NCBI GenBank assembly: GCA_964528795.1
Contig: CAZGUY010000001.1
Span: 13,958 to 77,957, forward strand
DNA: 64,000 nucleotides
Direction of reading: 5' to 3'
Source of the DNA: DATFJC01 sp964528795
GTDB taxonomy: Bacteria; Patescibacteriota; Patescibacteriia; UBA2591; UBA6264
The position numbers and the translations under genes were made by a program. The notes under the pieces are model-generated. The model ran no database searches, had not been told where the DNA came from, and was given only the letters and a program-made list of their open reading frames with translations. Shown in pieces: positions 45,779-54,146 of the stretch. The stretch's first letter is position 1. Every line of letters begins with the position of its first letter.

Positions 45779-47092
45779 ATGTCAGAAAAAACAAAAAAAA
45801 TATTAATAATAATCCTTTTTGTACTAGTAATAGCAGGACTAGCTTTGCTTTTGTATTTCTTGTTTTTTAAACCCGCCCCTACTCCTCCAACTCCGCCTTC
45901 AGAAAAAGAAGAAGAGGTAGAGGGAAAGGAAGAAGAAAGAGCTAAACTGCCTGTAACTAGAGTTGAGTGGGAAAGGATGACTATAGAACAAAGAAGAGAA
46001 CAAGATTTAGCAACTGATAAATGGGATAATGTTAAGGAAGATAGAAAAGCAGAAGAGGAAAAAGAAAGAGAAAGGGTGATTCCTCAAATCGATGAAGTAG
46101 CTAAAGGGGGAAGGACTTGGGTTAGCCCCGTAACTGAAGAAAGAACAATGGGAGTTACTCTTGCTCCGGATGGAGAAAATAGTTTGTATTATGATCCTAA
46201 TACAGGTTATTTTTACAGGGTGGATAAAATAGGAAATAAAACAAAACTTTCTGACCAAAAATTTAATAATGTTGAATCTATAAATTGGGCCCCAACTAAA
46301 GACAGAGCTATTTTACAATATCCAGATGGCTTTCAAGTAATGTATGACTTTGATGCTGAAAAACAATATACTCTACCTAAAAATTGGGAAGAATTTTCAT
46401 GGGGGCCTGCTGGAGGAAGAATAGCCTTTAAATCAATGGGCGAATACCCTGAAAATACTTGGCTAGCTGTTGCTAAACCAGACGGAACCCAGGCTGATCC
46501 TGTTGCTCATATGGGAGACAATGCTGATGAAGTAACTGTTTCATGGTCTCCTAATAATCAGGTTATTGCTTTTTCTTCTACTGGTGAGGCGAGAGGGGTT
46601 TGGGAACAAGAAATGCTTTTAATTGGCAAAAATCAAGAAAATTTTAAATCTTTTATTATAGATGGCAGAGGCTTTGAACCAAAATGGTCTCCAGAAGGAA
46701 AAAAGATTGCTTATAATGTATATTCAGCTCAGTCTCAATATAAGCCAAGGCTTTATGTTGTAAGTGCAAAGCCAGATATGGTTGGTACTAATAAAATTGA
46801 TACTGGTTTAAATACATGGGCTAAAAAGTGTGCTTTTAATAATACTGGCAACAAACTTTATTGTGCTGTTCCAAAAGAATTGCCAGATGGCTCAGGCTTA
46901 GTAAGTGAATTAGGGGAAAATACTAGAGATGATTTTTATGAGATTGATGTTAAAACTGGTAATACAACCTTTTTAGCCGAAGGGGCAATGGGAAGAAGAG
47001 ATGTTAAGGAGGTTTATGTTTCAGAAGATGATAGTACTCTTTATTTTGTAGATGAAGGAACTAATAGGTTAAGATATATTCAATTAAAATAA
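45779..47092 (+). CDS. Membrane-anchored TolB/PD40-like beta-propeller
   Basis: 437 aa: TM anchor (8-30), a Pro-rich and Glu/Lys-rich linker (33-95), then repeated WSP-x-G-x-x-I-A-type blades, for example VSWSPNNQVIAFSS and PKWSPEGKKIAYNV, and WAPTKDRAILQYPDG. Propellers of this type mediate protein interactions outside the membrane. It is the last gene of the T4SS-like locus and ends before a terminator. Confidence 0.75.
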   Translation: MSEKTKKILIIILFVLVIAGLALLLYFLFFKPAPTPPTPPSEKEEEVEGKEEERAKLPVTRVEWERMTIEQRREQDLATDKWDNVKEDRKAEEEKERERVIPQIDEVAKGGRTWVSPVTEERTMGVTLAPDGENSLYYDPNTGYFYRVDKIGNKTKLSDQKFNNVESINWAPTKDRAILQYPDGFQVMYDFDAEKQYTLPKNWEEFSWGPAGGRIAFKSMGEYPENTWLAVAKPDGTQADPVAHMGDNADEVTVSWSPNNQVIAFSSTGEARGVWEQEMLLIGKNQENFKSFIIDGRGFEPKWSPEGKKIAYNVYSAQSQYKPRLYVVSAKPDMVGTNKIDTGLNTWAKKCAFNNTGNKLYCAVPKELPDGSGLVSELGENTRDDFYEIDVKTGNTTFLAEGAMGRRDVKEVYVSEDDSTLYFVDEGTNRLRYIQLK

Positions 47093-47127
47093 ATAATTTT
47101 TTAATAATACGATTAATATATAATAAA

Positions 47128-47162
47128 TATTCGGAAATTTTGTTTTCCGAATAGATTTTTAT
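47128..47162 (+). terminator. Terminator closing the T4SS-like locus
   Basis: A 10-bp stem TATTCGGAAA (47128-47137) pairs with TTTCCGAATA (47144-47153) and is followed by GATTTTTATT. It lies just before radA. Confidence 0.75.
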
Positions 47163-47172
47163 TAAGTTTCTT

Positions 47173-48480
47173 ATGGCAATATATGTTTGTAAAAATTGTG
47201 ATTCCCAATTTCCAAAATGGCAGGGTAAGTGCCCTGAATGTGGCAAATGGGGGACAATAGAAAAAGCTACAACTACCAACCCTAAGGGTAAAAGCAAAAG
47301 CAAAAAGAAAGTTATAAAAACTATTGATATAAATAAAAATAGTAGTTTAAAAAGTACTAAAACTACTACTGGAATTGAGGAATTTGATAGAGTATTAGGA
47401 GGCGGCTTTGTGGCTGGCTCTTTAATTCTTTTTAGTGGTAATCCTGGTATAGGCAAGTCAACTCTTCTTAGTCAATTAGTAGGTAACGTTGACTCTACTT
47501 TGTATATAAGTGGAGAAGAATCAGTTGAACAGGTAACTAAACGTATAAAAAGAGTAAATAAGGATATTCCTTCAGTTAAATTTTTGTCAGATACTGATGT
47601 AGATACAATTGTTTCAGCAATTAAAGAATATAATCCAGATGTAGCGGTGATAGATTCTATTCAAACTTTAAAAGTTGAAGAAGGAGTAGGCACAATAAAG
47701 ACTATTAAAAAGTCAATTGCGAAAATTAAAGAAATTAATAATGATACAGCTATATTTTTGATAGGCCATGTTACAAAATCAGGAGATTTAGCAGGCCCTA
47801 AATCTTTGGAACACTTAGTTGATGTAGTATTGTTTTTAGAGGGAGATAGGAATCATCAGTTTCGCTTTTTAAAAAGTTTTAAAAACAGATTTGGTTCTAC
47901 TAATGAATTAGGAGTTTTTCAAATGAAAGATAATGGTTTAAATCAAGTTAAAAACCCGTCTCAAGTGTTTTTAAGAGAACAAGAAAAAGATACTAGTGGT
48001 TCTGTAGTAGGTTCCATTTTAAAAGGAAGAAGGTCGTTATTTTTGGAAGTTCAAGCTTTAGTTACTTCTACTTCTTTTAAGCATCCTAAAAGGCGTGTCA
48101 GCGGTTTTACTAAAAGAAGATTGTCTATGCTTTTAGGTGTTTTAACAAAAAAATTTGGATTGCCTTTAGGCAAAAAAGATATTCATGTTAATATAGTAGG
48201 AGGTTTAAAAGTAGATGAACCAGCAGCTGATTTACCAGTAGCTGTTTCTATTATATCTGCTTTTAAAAATAAGCCGATTGATCCTAAAACTGTTATTTTT
48301 GGTGAGATTGGTTTAGCAGGGGAATTAAGATCTGTTTCTAATCCTGAAAAAAGAATCCTTGAAGCAGAGAGGATTGGCTTCAAGGAAATAGTTTGCCCTC
48401 CTTTTGATCAAACACGTGATTTTAAAATAAAAGTCAATAAAGCTAAGAATTTAAAACAGGCTTTAAAATATTTAAAATAA
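47173..48480 (+). CDS. radA: DNA repair protein RadA
   Basis: RecA-like helicase that promotes branch migration in recombination. 435 aa: N-terminal zinc finger CKNCDSQFPKWQGKCPECGKWGT cut as two CxxC pairs, Walker A GNPGIGKST (about 92-100), the RadA-specific KNRFGS motif, and a C-terminal Lon-like domain (VGGLKVDEPAADLPVAVSII). Length is normal. It converges with recG, another branch-migration enzyme. Confidence 0.95.
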   Translation: MAIYVCKNCDSQFPKWQGKCPECGKWGTIEKATTTNPKGKSKSKKKVIKTIDINKNSSLKSTKTTTGIEEFDRVLGGGFVAGSLILFSGNPGIGKSTLLSQLVGNVDSTLYISGEESVEQVTKRIKRVNKDIPSVKFLSDTDVDTIVSAIKEYNPDVAVIDSIQTLKVEEGVGTIKTIKKSIAKIKEINNDTAIFLIGHVTKSGDLAGPKSLEHLVDVVLFLEGDRNHQFRFLKSFKNRFGSTNELGVFQMKDNGLNQVKNPSQVFLREQEKDTSGSVVGSILKGRRSLFLEVQALVTSTSFKHPKRRVSGFTKRRLSMLLGVLTKKFGLPLGKKDIHVNIVGGLKVDEPAADLPVAVSIISAFKNKPIDPKTVIFGEIGLAGELRSVSNPEKRILEAERIGFKEIVCPPFDQTRDFKIKVNKAKNLKQALKYLK

Positions 48481-48483
48481 CAA

Positions 48484-48519
48484 GGCGGTCTAACCGCCCT
48501 ATGGCGGTTAGACCGCCCC
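48484..48519. repeat. GC-rich palindrome between radA and recG
   Basis: GGCGGTCTAACCGCC (48484-48498) is a perfect inverted repeat of GGCGGTTAGACCGCC (48503-48517), with loop CTAT. The GC content is far above its surroundings. It may act as a bidirectional terminator, but lacks a T-run. A related palindrome lies on the other side of recG. Confidence 0.7.
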
Positions 48520-48529
48520 TATTGGTACC

Positions 48530-50623
48530 TTATTCTAAGTGAGGGTTTAAATTAACTTTTTCTATCCTTTTTTCTAATTCAGGATAGTTTTTTATTTTTG
48601 GATCTATTTGAAATAAATAATCAACTGCTTGTTTGGTTTTTTCTATAAGTTTTACATCTGAAAGTCTGGCAACTTTTAAACTATTTGTAAAGCCAGCTTG
48701 CTTTTGACCAAACACTTCTCCTGGTCCTCTAATTTTTAAATCTTTTTTAGCTAATTCAAATCCATTTTTAGAAGTTAAAAGAGCATTAAGACGATCTAAA
48801 GTTTTTTGATTATTGGCTTTGTTGGTAAAAAGAAAACAGTATGATTTGTGATTATCCCTTCCAATTCTCCCTCTTAATTGATGAAGTTGGGCTAGACCAA
48901 ACCTTTCTGCTCCTTCTATAACCATAATAGAAGCATTAGGGATATCAATTCCAACCTCTACTACAGTGGTGGAAACTAAAATATCTATTTTACCCTTTTC
49001 AAAATTTTCAATTGTTTTTTGTTTTTTTTCATTTTTTAATTTACCGTGAAGTAGGCCAATATTAAATTCTGGAAAAATATCTTTATTAAGCTTTTCATAT
49101 TCTTTAGTAACTGACTTAACTCCTAGTTTGTCTGAAGGGTCAATAAGGGGACAGACTACAAAAATTTGTCTCCCTTTTTTAATTTCTAATTTTATAAAAT
49201 TATAGATTTCTTGTCTTTGTTTTGGTTTAACAATTTTTGTTTCAACTGGCTTTCTCTCAGGGGGTAGTTCATCAATTATAGATAAATCAAGGTCACCGTA
49301 TAAAGTTAGAGCAACTGATCTCGGGATTGGGGTAGCACTCATTGATAAAAAGTGAGGTGATGAATTTAAACCAGATTTTTTAGTTAGTTTTGCTCTTTGT
49401 TTAACACCAAATCTATGTTGTTCGTCAACAATTGTTAAAGCTAGTTTTTTAAATTTAATTTTTTCTTGAATTAAAGCATGAGTACCAATAATAATAGAAA
49501 TTTCACCTTTTTTGATTTTTTTAATTAAATTATCTTTTTTAATTTCTTTGTTTTTATGGTTTTTAAAGATGCGGGCATAATTATTTGTTAAAAGAGCAAT
49601 AGGGTGTTTTTCAAGAAACTTATTTAAATTATTTTTTAAAGTACTAAAGTGTTGTTTAGCTAAAATCTCTGTTGGGGCCATATAAGCAACTTGATAATCA
49701 TTTAAAACTACGTTTAAAATCCCCATCATAGCCACAATTGTTTTACCAGATCCTACATCTCCTTCTAATAAGCGGTTCATGGGGTGGTCAAGTTGTAAAT
49801 CTTTTATAATTTCCCAAGAAGTTTTTTTCTGGGCATTAGTTAAATCAAAAGAAAGCTTTTTTACAAATTTTTTAGTTTGTTTTTCTTTAAAATCAATTGA
49901 AGGAGCTTTTTTTTGTTTGTTTTTTTCTTGAATGATTTTATTTCTTGCATGAATTAAAAATAATTCATTAAATTTTAGCCTTTGTTTTGCTCTTTTAAGC
50001 CAATTTTTACTTTGGGGAAAATGAATTTGATTTAAAGCTAGTTTTAAATCCATTAAATTATATTTATCTTTTATAATTTCTGGAAGCCAATCTTTAATAT
50101 TTTTAGTTTTAATTAAAGCTTGATGAATTAAGAATCTGATTTGTTTTTGAGATATACCTGAAGTAGCTGGGTAAACAGGAACTAAGCGGCCAGTATGAAT
50201 TGGTTCTCTTTTATCGGCTTTTTCAAAAACCGGGTTTTTCATTTGTGAACCATAGCGACTATCTGACTCTATCTCACCCGAAAAAAAGTATTCTTTTCCT
50301 TTTTTAAGCACTTTTTTAATAAAAGATTGATTAAACCAAACTATTTTTATAGAATCTGTATTATCTGAAACTATAGCTTCTGTAATTGTCATTTTTGTCT
50401 TATATGAGCGGTGGTTTTCTACAAATTTAATCTTTGCTTTTATAGTACCCCTTTTTTGTTCTTTTAATTCTTTGATAGTAAAAATTTTACTAAAATCTTT
50501 ATGACGATTTGGAAAATGGTAAATAAGGTCCTTTACCTTTTTAATGTTTAATTTTTTAAGGGTTTTTGCTTTGCTTTTACCAACTCTATTTAATTTTTGT
50601 ATATTAGTGGATAAATTTGCCAT
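48530..50623 (-). CDS. recG: ATP-dependent DNA helicase RecG
   Basis: Remodels stalled forks and Holliday junctions. 697 aa: N-terminal wedge OB fold (about 50-150), Walker A EGDVGSGKT, DExH box DEQHRFGVKQR, the SATPIPRS motif III, and the C-terminal QLRGRIGRD motif VI with the TRG-like segment after it. Standard length. Flanked on both sides by GC-rich palindromes. Confidence 0.95.
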   Translation of the reverse strand: MANLSTNIQKLNRVGKSKAKTLKKLNIKKVKDLIYHFPNRHKDFSKIFTIKELKEQKRGTIKAKIKFVENHRSYKTKMTITEAIVSDNTDSIKIVWFNQSFIKKVLKKGKEYFFSGEIESDSRYGSQMKNPVFEKADKREPIHTGRLVPVYPATSGISQKQIRFLIHQALIKTKNIKDWLPEIIKDKYNLMDLKLALNQIHFPQSKNWLKRAKQRLKFNELFLIHARNKIIQEKNKQKKAPSIDFKEKQTKKFVKKLSFDLTNAQKKTSWEIIKDLQLDHPMNRLLEGDVGSGKTIVAMMGILNVVLNDYQVAYMAPTEILAKQHFSTLKNNLNKFLEKHPIALLTNNYARIFKNHKNKEIKKDNLIKKIKKGEISIIIGTHALIQEKIKFKKLALTIVDEQHRFGVKQRAKLTKKSGLNSSPHFLSMSATPIPRSVALTLYGDLDLSIIDELPPERKPVETKIVKPKQRQEIYNFIKLEIKKGRQIFVVCPLIDPSDKLGVKSVTKEYEKLNKDIFPEFNIGLLHGKLKNEKKQKTIENFEKGKIDILVSTTVVEVGIDIPNASIMVIEGAERFGLAQLHQLRGRIGRDNHKSYCFLFTNKANNQKTLDRLNALLTSKNGFELAKKDLKIRGPGEVFGQKQAGFTNSLKVARLSDVKLIEKTKQAVDYLFQIDPKIKNYPELEKRIEKVNLNPHLE

Positions 50624-50718
50624 AATTAAAAATGAATTTATACATAGTTATTATACTAAAAATTTGACTTTTTCACAAAATTAAGTATAATAAAGAAGTA
50701 TAATAATGCTCCGAAAAA

Positions 50719-50753
50719 GGGCGGTCGAACCGCCCTCGGGCGGTTAGACCGCC
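50719..50753. repeat. GC-rich palindrome upstream of recG
   Basis: GGGCGGTCGAACCGCCC (50719-50735) is followed by GGGCGGTTAGACCGCC (50738-50753). The 15 bases GGCGGTTAGACCGCC are identical to those in the palindrome at 48503-48517. It has the style of a REP-like dispersed palindrome. Confidence 0.65.
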
Positions 50754-50807
50754 TCGCCTCGCCTTTATAGGATTATTTGAATCTTTCCAAAAGAGTGTTA
50801 TGGCAAA

Positions 50808-50903
50808 GGAGGAGTACCCAAGTGGTCATAAGGGGAATGCTTGCTAAGCATTTAGGTCGGTTATAACACCGGCGCGCGGGTTCGAATCCCGCCTCCTCCG
50901 CCA
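50808..50903 (+). tRNA. tRNA-Ser (anticodon GCT)
   Basis: Acceptor GGAGGAG pairs with CTCCTCC, discriminator G, CCA encoded. The anticodon loop TTGCTAA gives GCT. It has a long variable arm, as expected for Ser, and T-arm CGGGTTCGAATCCCG. Its 3' end is duplicated at 51080-51103. Confidence 0.95.
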
Positions 50904-51103
50904 TTACAAATATAACTTTGTAGAATTTTCGTTAACCCTTAAGGTTAACATGTTATTAATCTAAAGGATTCGAACCAAAAAAAGGTGTCAGGAAAATTTT
51001 ATTTTCCTGTGTTGGAAAGCAGCGAGCTTGCGAGTGCCGGAAACTGTGGGTTTCTGGGGAGAGGTGTAAACACCTCGACGTTCAAATCCCGCCTCCTCCG
51101 CCA
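50880..51103 (+). repeat. tRNA-Ser(GCT)-tail hairpin element (one 200-bp unit plus distal tail copy)
   Basis: The unit runs from the T-loop G at 50880 to 51079, and the distal tail copy is at 51080-51103 (with one base change, GTTCAAATCC). It contains a spacer hairpin GTTAACC/GGTTAAC, the inverted T-arm copy GGATTCGAACC (50966-50976), hairpin AGGAAAA/TTTTCCT (50990-51008), hairpin CGGAAAC/GTTTCTG (51038-51056), hairpin GAGGTG-TAAA-CACCTC (51061-51076), and CGACG before the tail. It has no ORF. Confidence 0.85.
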
Positions 51104-51133
51104 TTATTTAATAAATATTTGATCTATTTTTTT

Positions 51134-51535
51134 ATGTTACCCATACAACATATTGAAATTAATGTTAAAGATTTGCAAGAATCTGTTATTTTTTATGAAG
51201 AAATTTTAAAAAGACTAGACTGGAACAAGACCATAAAAGAAGAGGATATGGTTGGCTTTACAAAGGATAATTTTATACTTTTTTTGCATGATGCTGAGAA
51301 AAGATTTAAACAAAATAGTTTTCATCGTAAAAGGGTAGGTATTAATCATATTGCTTTTCCTGTTGAAAGTAGAGAAAAGGTTAATAAATTTTATAAGTTT
51401 TTAAAAGAAGAAGGTGTTAATATTTTGTACGGAGGACCTAAAGAGTACCCAGAATATCAAAAAGGTTATTATGCTCTTTATTTTGAGGATCCTGATCGAA
51501 TAAAATTAGAAATAGTATATTGTCCTGATAAGTAA
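51134..51535 (+). CDS. VOC (glyoxalase-fold) family protein
   Basis: 133 aa from the ATG at 51134; an upstream TTG at 51119 is in frame but less likely. The pattern IQHIEINVKDLQESVIFYEEIL at the N-terminus and GYYALYFEDPDRIKLEIVY at the C-terminus is the vicinal-oxygen-chelate fold of glyoxalase and dioxygenase-like enzymes. Metal ligands are plausible at the first-strand His and the final Glu. Substrate unknown. It sits between two tRNA-Ser/element loci, which may hint at gain by transfer. Confidence 0.85.
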   Translation: MLPIQHIEINVKDLQESVIFYEEILKRLDWNKTIKEEDMVGFTKDNFILFLHDAEKRFKQNSFHRKRVGINHIAFPVESREKVNKFYKFLKEEGVNILYGGPKEYPEYQKGYYALYFEDPDRIKLEIVYCPDK

Positions 51536-51617
51536 TTAACAAAATAGGTGGGAACTAGATGTGGGAACTTAGTTTCCACAAGGGTATTTAAAGATTAGAG
51601 TTTTAGAGGTTAGCTAA

Positions 51618-51708
51618 GGTGGGGTGGCAGAGCGGACGAATGTACCGGTCTTGAAAACCGGCGTTCCTTTATAGGGAACCGAGGGTTCGAATCCCTCCCC
51701 CACCGCCA
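51618..51708 (+). tRNA. tRNA-Ser (anticodon TGA)
   Basis: Acceptor GGTGGGG pairs with CCCCACC, discriminator G, CCA encoded. The anticodon loop CTTGAAA gives TGA. It has a long variable arm (CGTTCCTTTATAGGGAACCG) and T-arm AGGGTTCGAATCCCT. Followed directly by a hairpin element. Confidence 0.95.
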
Positions 51709-51904
51709 TAAACTCATTCCATTCAAGTTTATTACCAGGTCCGACCTGGTAAAGATACTTAGTTGAGTATTAGATTTGAACCAAAAAAGGTGTCAGGAAA
51801 ATTTTATTTTCCTGTGTTGGAAAGCAGCGAGCTTGTGAGCGCCGGAAACCGTGGGTTTCTGGGGAGAGGTGTAAACCTCGACGTTCGAATCCCTCCCCCA
51901 CCGC
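51685..51904 (+). repeat. tRNA-Ser(TGA)-tail hairpin element (one 198-bp unit plus distal tail copy)
   Basis: The unit runs from the T-loop G at 51685 to 51882, and the distal tail copy is at 51883-51904, ending ACCGC without CCA. It has a spacer hairpin ACCAGGT-CCG-ACCTGGT, the inverted T-arm copy GATTTGAACC (51773-51782), and the same three core hairpins as the Ser(GCT) element. The last hairpin is shortened symmetrically to GAGGT-GTAA-ACCTC. The inner part differs from the other Ser element by only a few bases. Confidence 0.85.
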
Positions 51905-51963
51905 TTTTATACTTGGTCTGGTAAAACAGGCTATTTTTTATTATAATATTAATATATTAATGT

Positions 51964-54138
51964 ATGGCTAAAAAACACAAAATAAAAAATAATATAGATT
52001 CTCTGCTGGAATTTGTTTGGCTTACGGCAATTTTTCTAGTACCTCTTTTATTTATTAGAAGTTTGTATAATTCTTTTGAGGTCCCTAAAATTGTTTTATT
52101 TAGGACCTTAACTGAAATATTAGTATTTTTATATTTAATAAAGTTGATTTTTAATGGTTTTCCCGGGTTTGAATATTTTAAAAAAAGATTAAAATATTTT
52201 ATACCAGCAATTGTATTTATTTTGTTTATGATCATTTCGACTCTATTTTCTGATGTGGGTTGGTTTAGTTTTTTTGGTAGTTGGGAACGTTGGGTGGGGT
52301 CACTTTCTTGGATTCACTTTTTATTATTTTCAATCATTGTATTTTTGAATTTAGACAGCAAAAAGGTAAAGCATATATTAAAAACAGTAATTTTTAGTAG
52401 CGTTTTAATATGTATTTATGGAATACTTCAATATTTGAGTTTAGATCCTTTTAAATGGTCCTATAACGTAACCAAGATAGGTAGAATTTTCTCTACTACT
52501 GGTCAGCCAAACTTTCTGGGTTCTTGGCTTCTTTTAAGTTTACCAATAGCTTTTTGGGGTATAAAGAGAAAAGGAGGCTGGTTTAGAATATTATCTGGTT
52601 TTGCTATAATACTAACTCTTATTTCTCTTATTTTAACTAAGTCTCGGGGTGCTATAGTTGGTCTTTTAGGGATGGTTGCTTTTTTACTATTCTTTTATGG
52701 CTGGAAAAAAAATAAAAAGATAAGTTTTGTTATCTTAATTGTTTTTATATTAGGAGTTAGTCTGGTGGCTTATTTAAATATTGCAGATACTAATAATGAT
52801 TTTGTTTTAAATAATTCCTTTTTATCTAGACTACAAAGTTTTTCCGATTTAGAAAGAATTGGGAAATATAGATTAATGCATTGGGGCGCTGCAGTTGATT
52901 TGATTAAAAAACAACCTATTTTAGGTTATGGTATAGCTACTCAAAGGTTTTATGTTCCAAAATATTACAAACCGGAATTTGCTATTTATGAAAATCCTAA
53001 TATCTATTTAGACCATTTTCATAATGATGTCATAGATATGATTTTTAGTTTAGGAATAATTGGTTTTTTGTCTTATGCTTTCTTTTTAGGGTACGTCTTT
53101 ATTGCAGGTTTAAAGTATTTTTTAAATAATAATAAAAAAGAAGCCCAAATAATATTTTGGCTTTTAGGGGGAATGATGGGTTATTTAGTATCAATTCTAT
53201 TTTCATTTCATATTACTTCTGCTTTAGTAATTTTTTGGTCTTTTGTAGCTATAATTTTATATTTAGTTAATAAAAAGGAGTTTTCAAAGTTTAGGCCCAG
53301 ATTTAAAACTAATTTTTATAAATTAGGTTTATCAATTTTACTTTTATCTTTAACTTTGTTTATAATTTATTTAGTAAATGGTAAGCTTTTATTATCAAGC
53401 CATTATCTTTATAAGGCTAAAAAGGCAAAACTAGAAAGTAAATTAGAACAAACTATAGATTATCATACTAAGTCTTTAAAATTTAGTCCTAATAACCCGT
53501 TTTTTAAACAAGAATTTGCTTTAAGTCTTTATCAATTTGCACAAAGAGTCCAAGGTAATGACAGATTAAAGTTGTCTTTAGTAAGTCATGGTATAGCGCA
53601 ACTGAGAACCATTCCAGAGAATCTCAAAACAATTGAGTCTATTATATGGCTTCCTCAGTTATTTAGTAGAAAGGCTAATATTACTCAAGAAAAAAGTCAT
53701 TTTGAAAAGGCGGAAGAATATTTTCAACAAGCAGCAAAGTTTTCTCCTAAAACAGCTTTGATTTATAATAAATGGTGCCGATTAGAAATTTATAAAAAAG
53801 ACTGGGGAAAAGCAAAAAAAATGTGTAAAAAGGCATTAAGTCTTTATCCTGATATAGAACACCCTCACATGAATCTTCCTCATAAAAAAAAGGTAGTTAA
53901 TGAAAGTCTTGCTTGCTATGGCGGTCTTGTTGAGGTTTATAAAGCCAAAAAAGAGTATAAACAGGCTATTGAAATAGTTAAAAAGATGGAAGATAGCATA
54001 AATAAAGCTTACAAAAAGAAAAATAATAACCTTTTGTATGTATACAATTTATTTTCTTCCCTTTATAATAAAATAGGTAATAAGCAAAAGGCCGATTTTT
54101 ATAAAAAACAAATTAATAATGTTGTACAAGACAAATAA
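51964..54138 (+). CDS. O-antigen ligase-like membrane protein with TPR domain
   Basis: 724 aa: about 12 TM segments (residues 15-460) with the Wzy_C-type loop around LGYGIATQRFYVPKYYKPEF and DHFHNDVIDM, where Arg/His residues are typical of O-antigen ligases and polymerases. A C-terminal tetratricopeptide region follows (about 485-720, e.g. EYFQQAAKFSPKTALIYNKWC). It is likely to transfer or polymerise a lipid-linked glycan on the outer face of the membrane. Followed after 8 bases by a small membrane protein. Confidence 0.8.
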   Translation: MAKKHKIKNNIDSLLEFVWLTAIFLVPLLFIRSLYNSFEVPKIVLFRTLTEILVFLYLIKLIFNGFPGFEYFKKRLKYFIPAIVFILFMIISTLFSDVGWFSFFGSWERWVGSLSWIHFLLFSIIVFLNLDSKKVKHILKTVIFSSVLICIYGILQYLSLDPFKWSYNVTKIGRIFSTTGQPNFLGSWLLLSLPIAFWGIKRKGGWFRILSGFAIILTLISLILTKSRGAIVGLLGMVAFLLFFYGWKKNKKISFVILIVFILGVSLVAYLNIADTNNDFVLNNSFLSRLQSFSDLERIGKYRLMHWGAAVDLIKKQPILGYGIATQRFYVPKYYKPEFAIYENPNIYLDHFHNDVIDMIFSLGIIGFLSYAFFLGYVFIAGLKYFLNNNKKEAQIIFWLLGGMMGYLVSILFSFHITSALVIFWSFVAIILYLVNKKEFSKFRPRFKTNFYKLGLSILLLSLTLFIIYLVNGKLLLSSHYLYKAKKAKLESKLEQTIDYHTKSLKFSPNNPFFKQEFALSLYQFAQRVQGNDRLKLSLVSHGIAQLRTIPENLKTIESIIWLPQLFSRKANITQEKSHFEKAEEYFQQAAKFSPKTALIYNKWCRLEIYKKDWGKAKKMCKKALSLYPDIEHPHMNLPHKKKVVNESLACYGGLVEVYKAKKEYKQAIEIVKKMEDSINKAYKKKNNNLLYVYNLFSSLYNKIGNKQKADFYKKQINNVVQDK

Positions 54139-54146
54139 TTAATTTT

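Noticed and set aside
27235..47092. Integrative conjugative element
   Set aside because: No relaxase, coupling protein, integrase or flanking tRNA duplication was seen around the locus.
50880..51103. Self-splicing intron or split tRNA
   Set aside because: Each tRNA upstream of an element is already complete and contiguous, so nothing needs to be spliced. No group I or II core or hammerhead core was recognised.
51119..51133. TTG start for the VOC protein
   Set aside because: The ATG at 51134 begins right at the conserved first strand (MLPIQHIEINVKDL).
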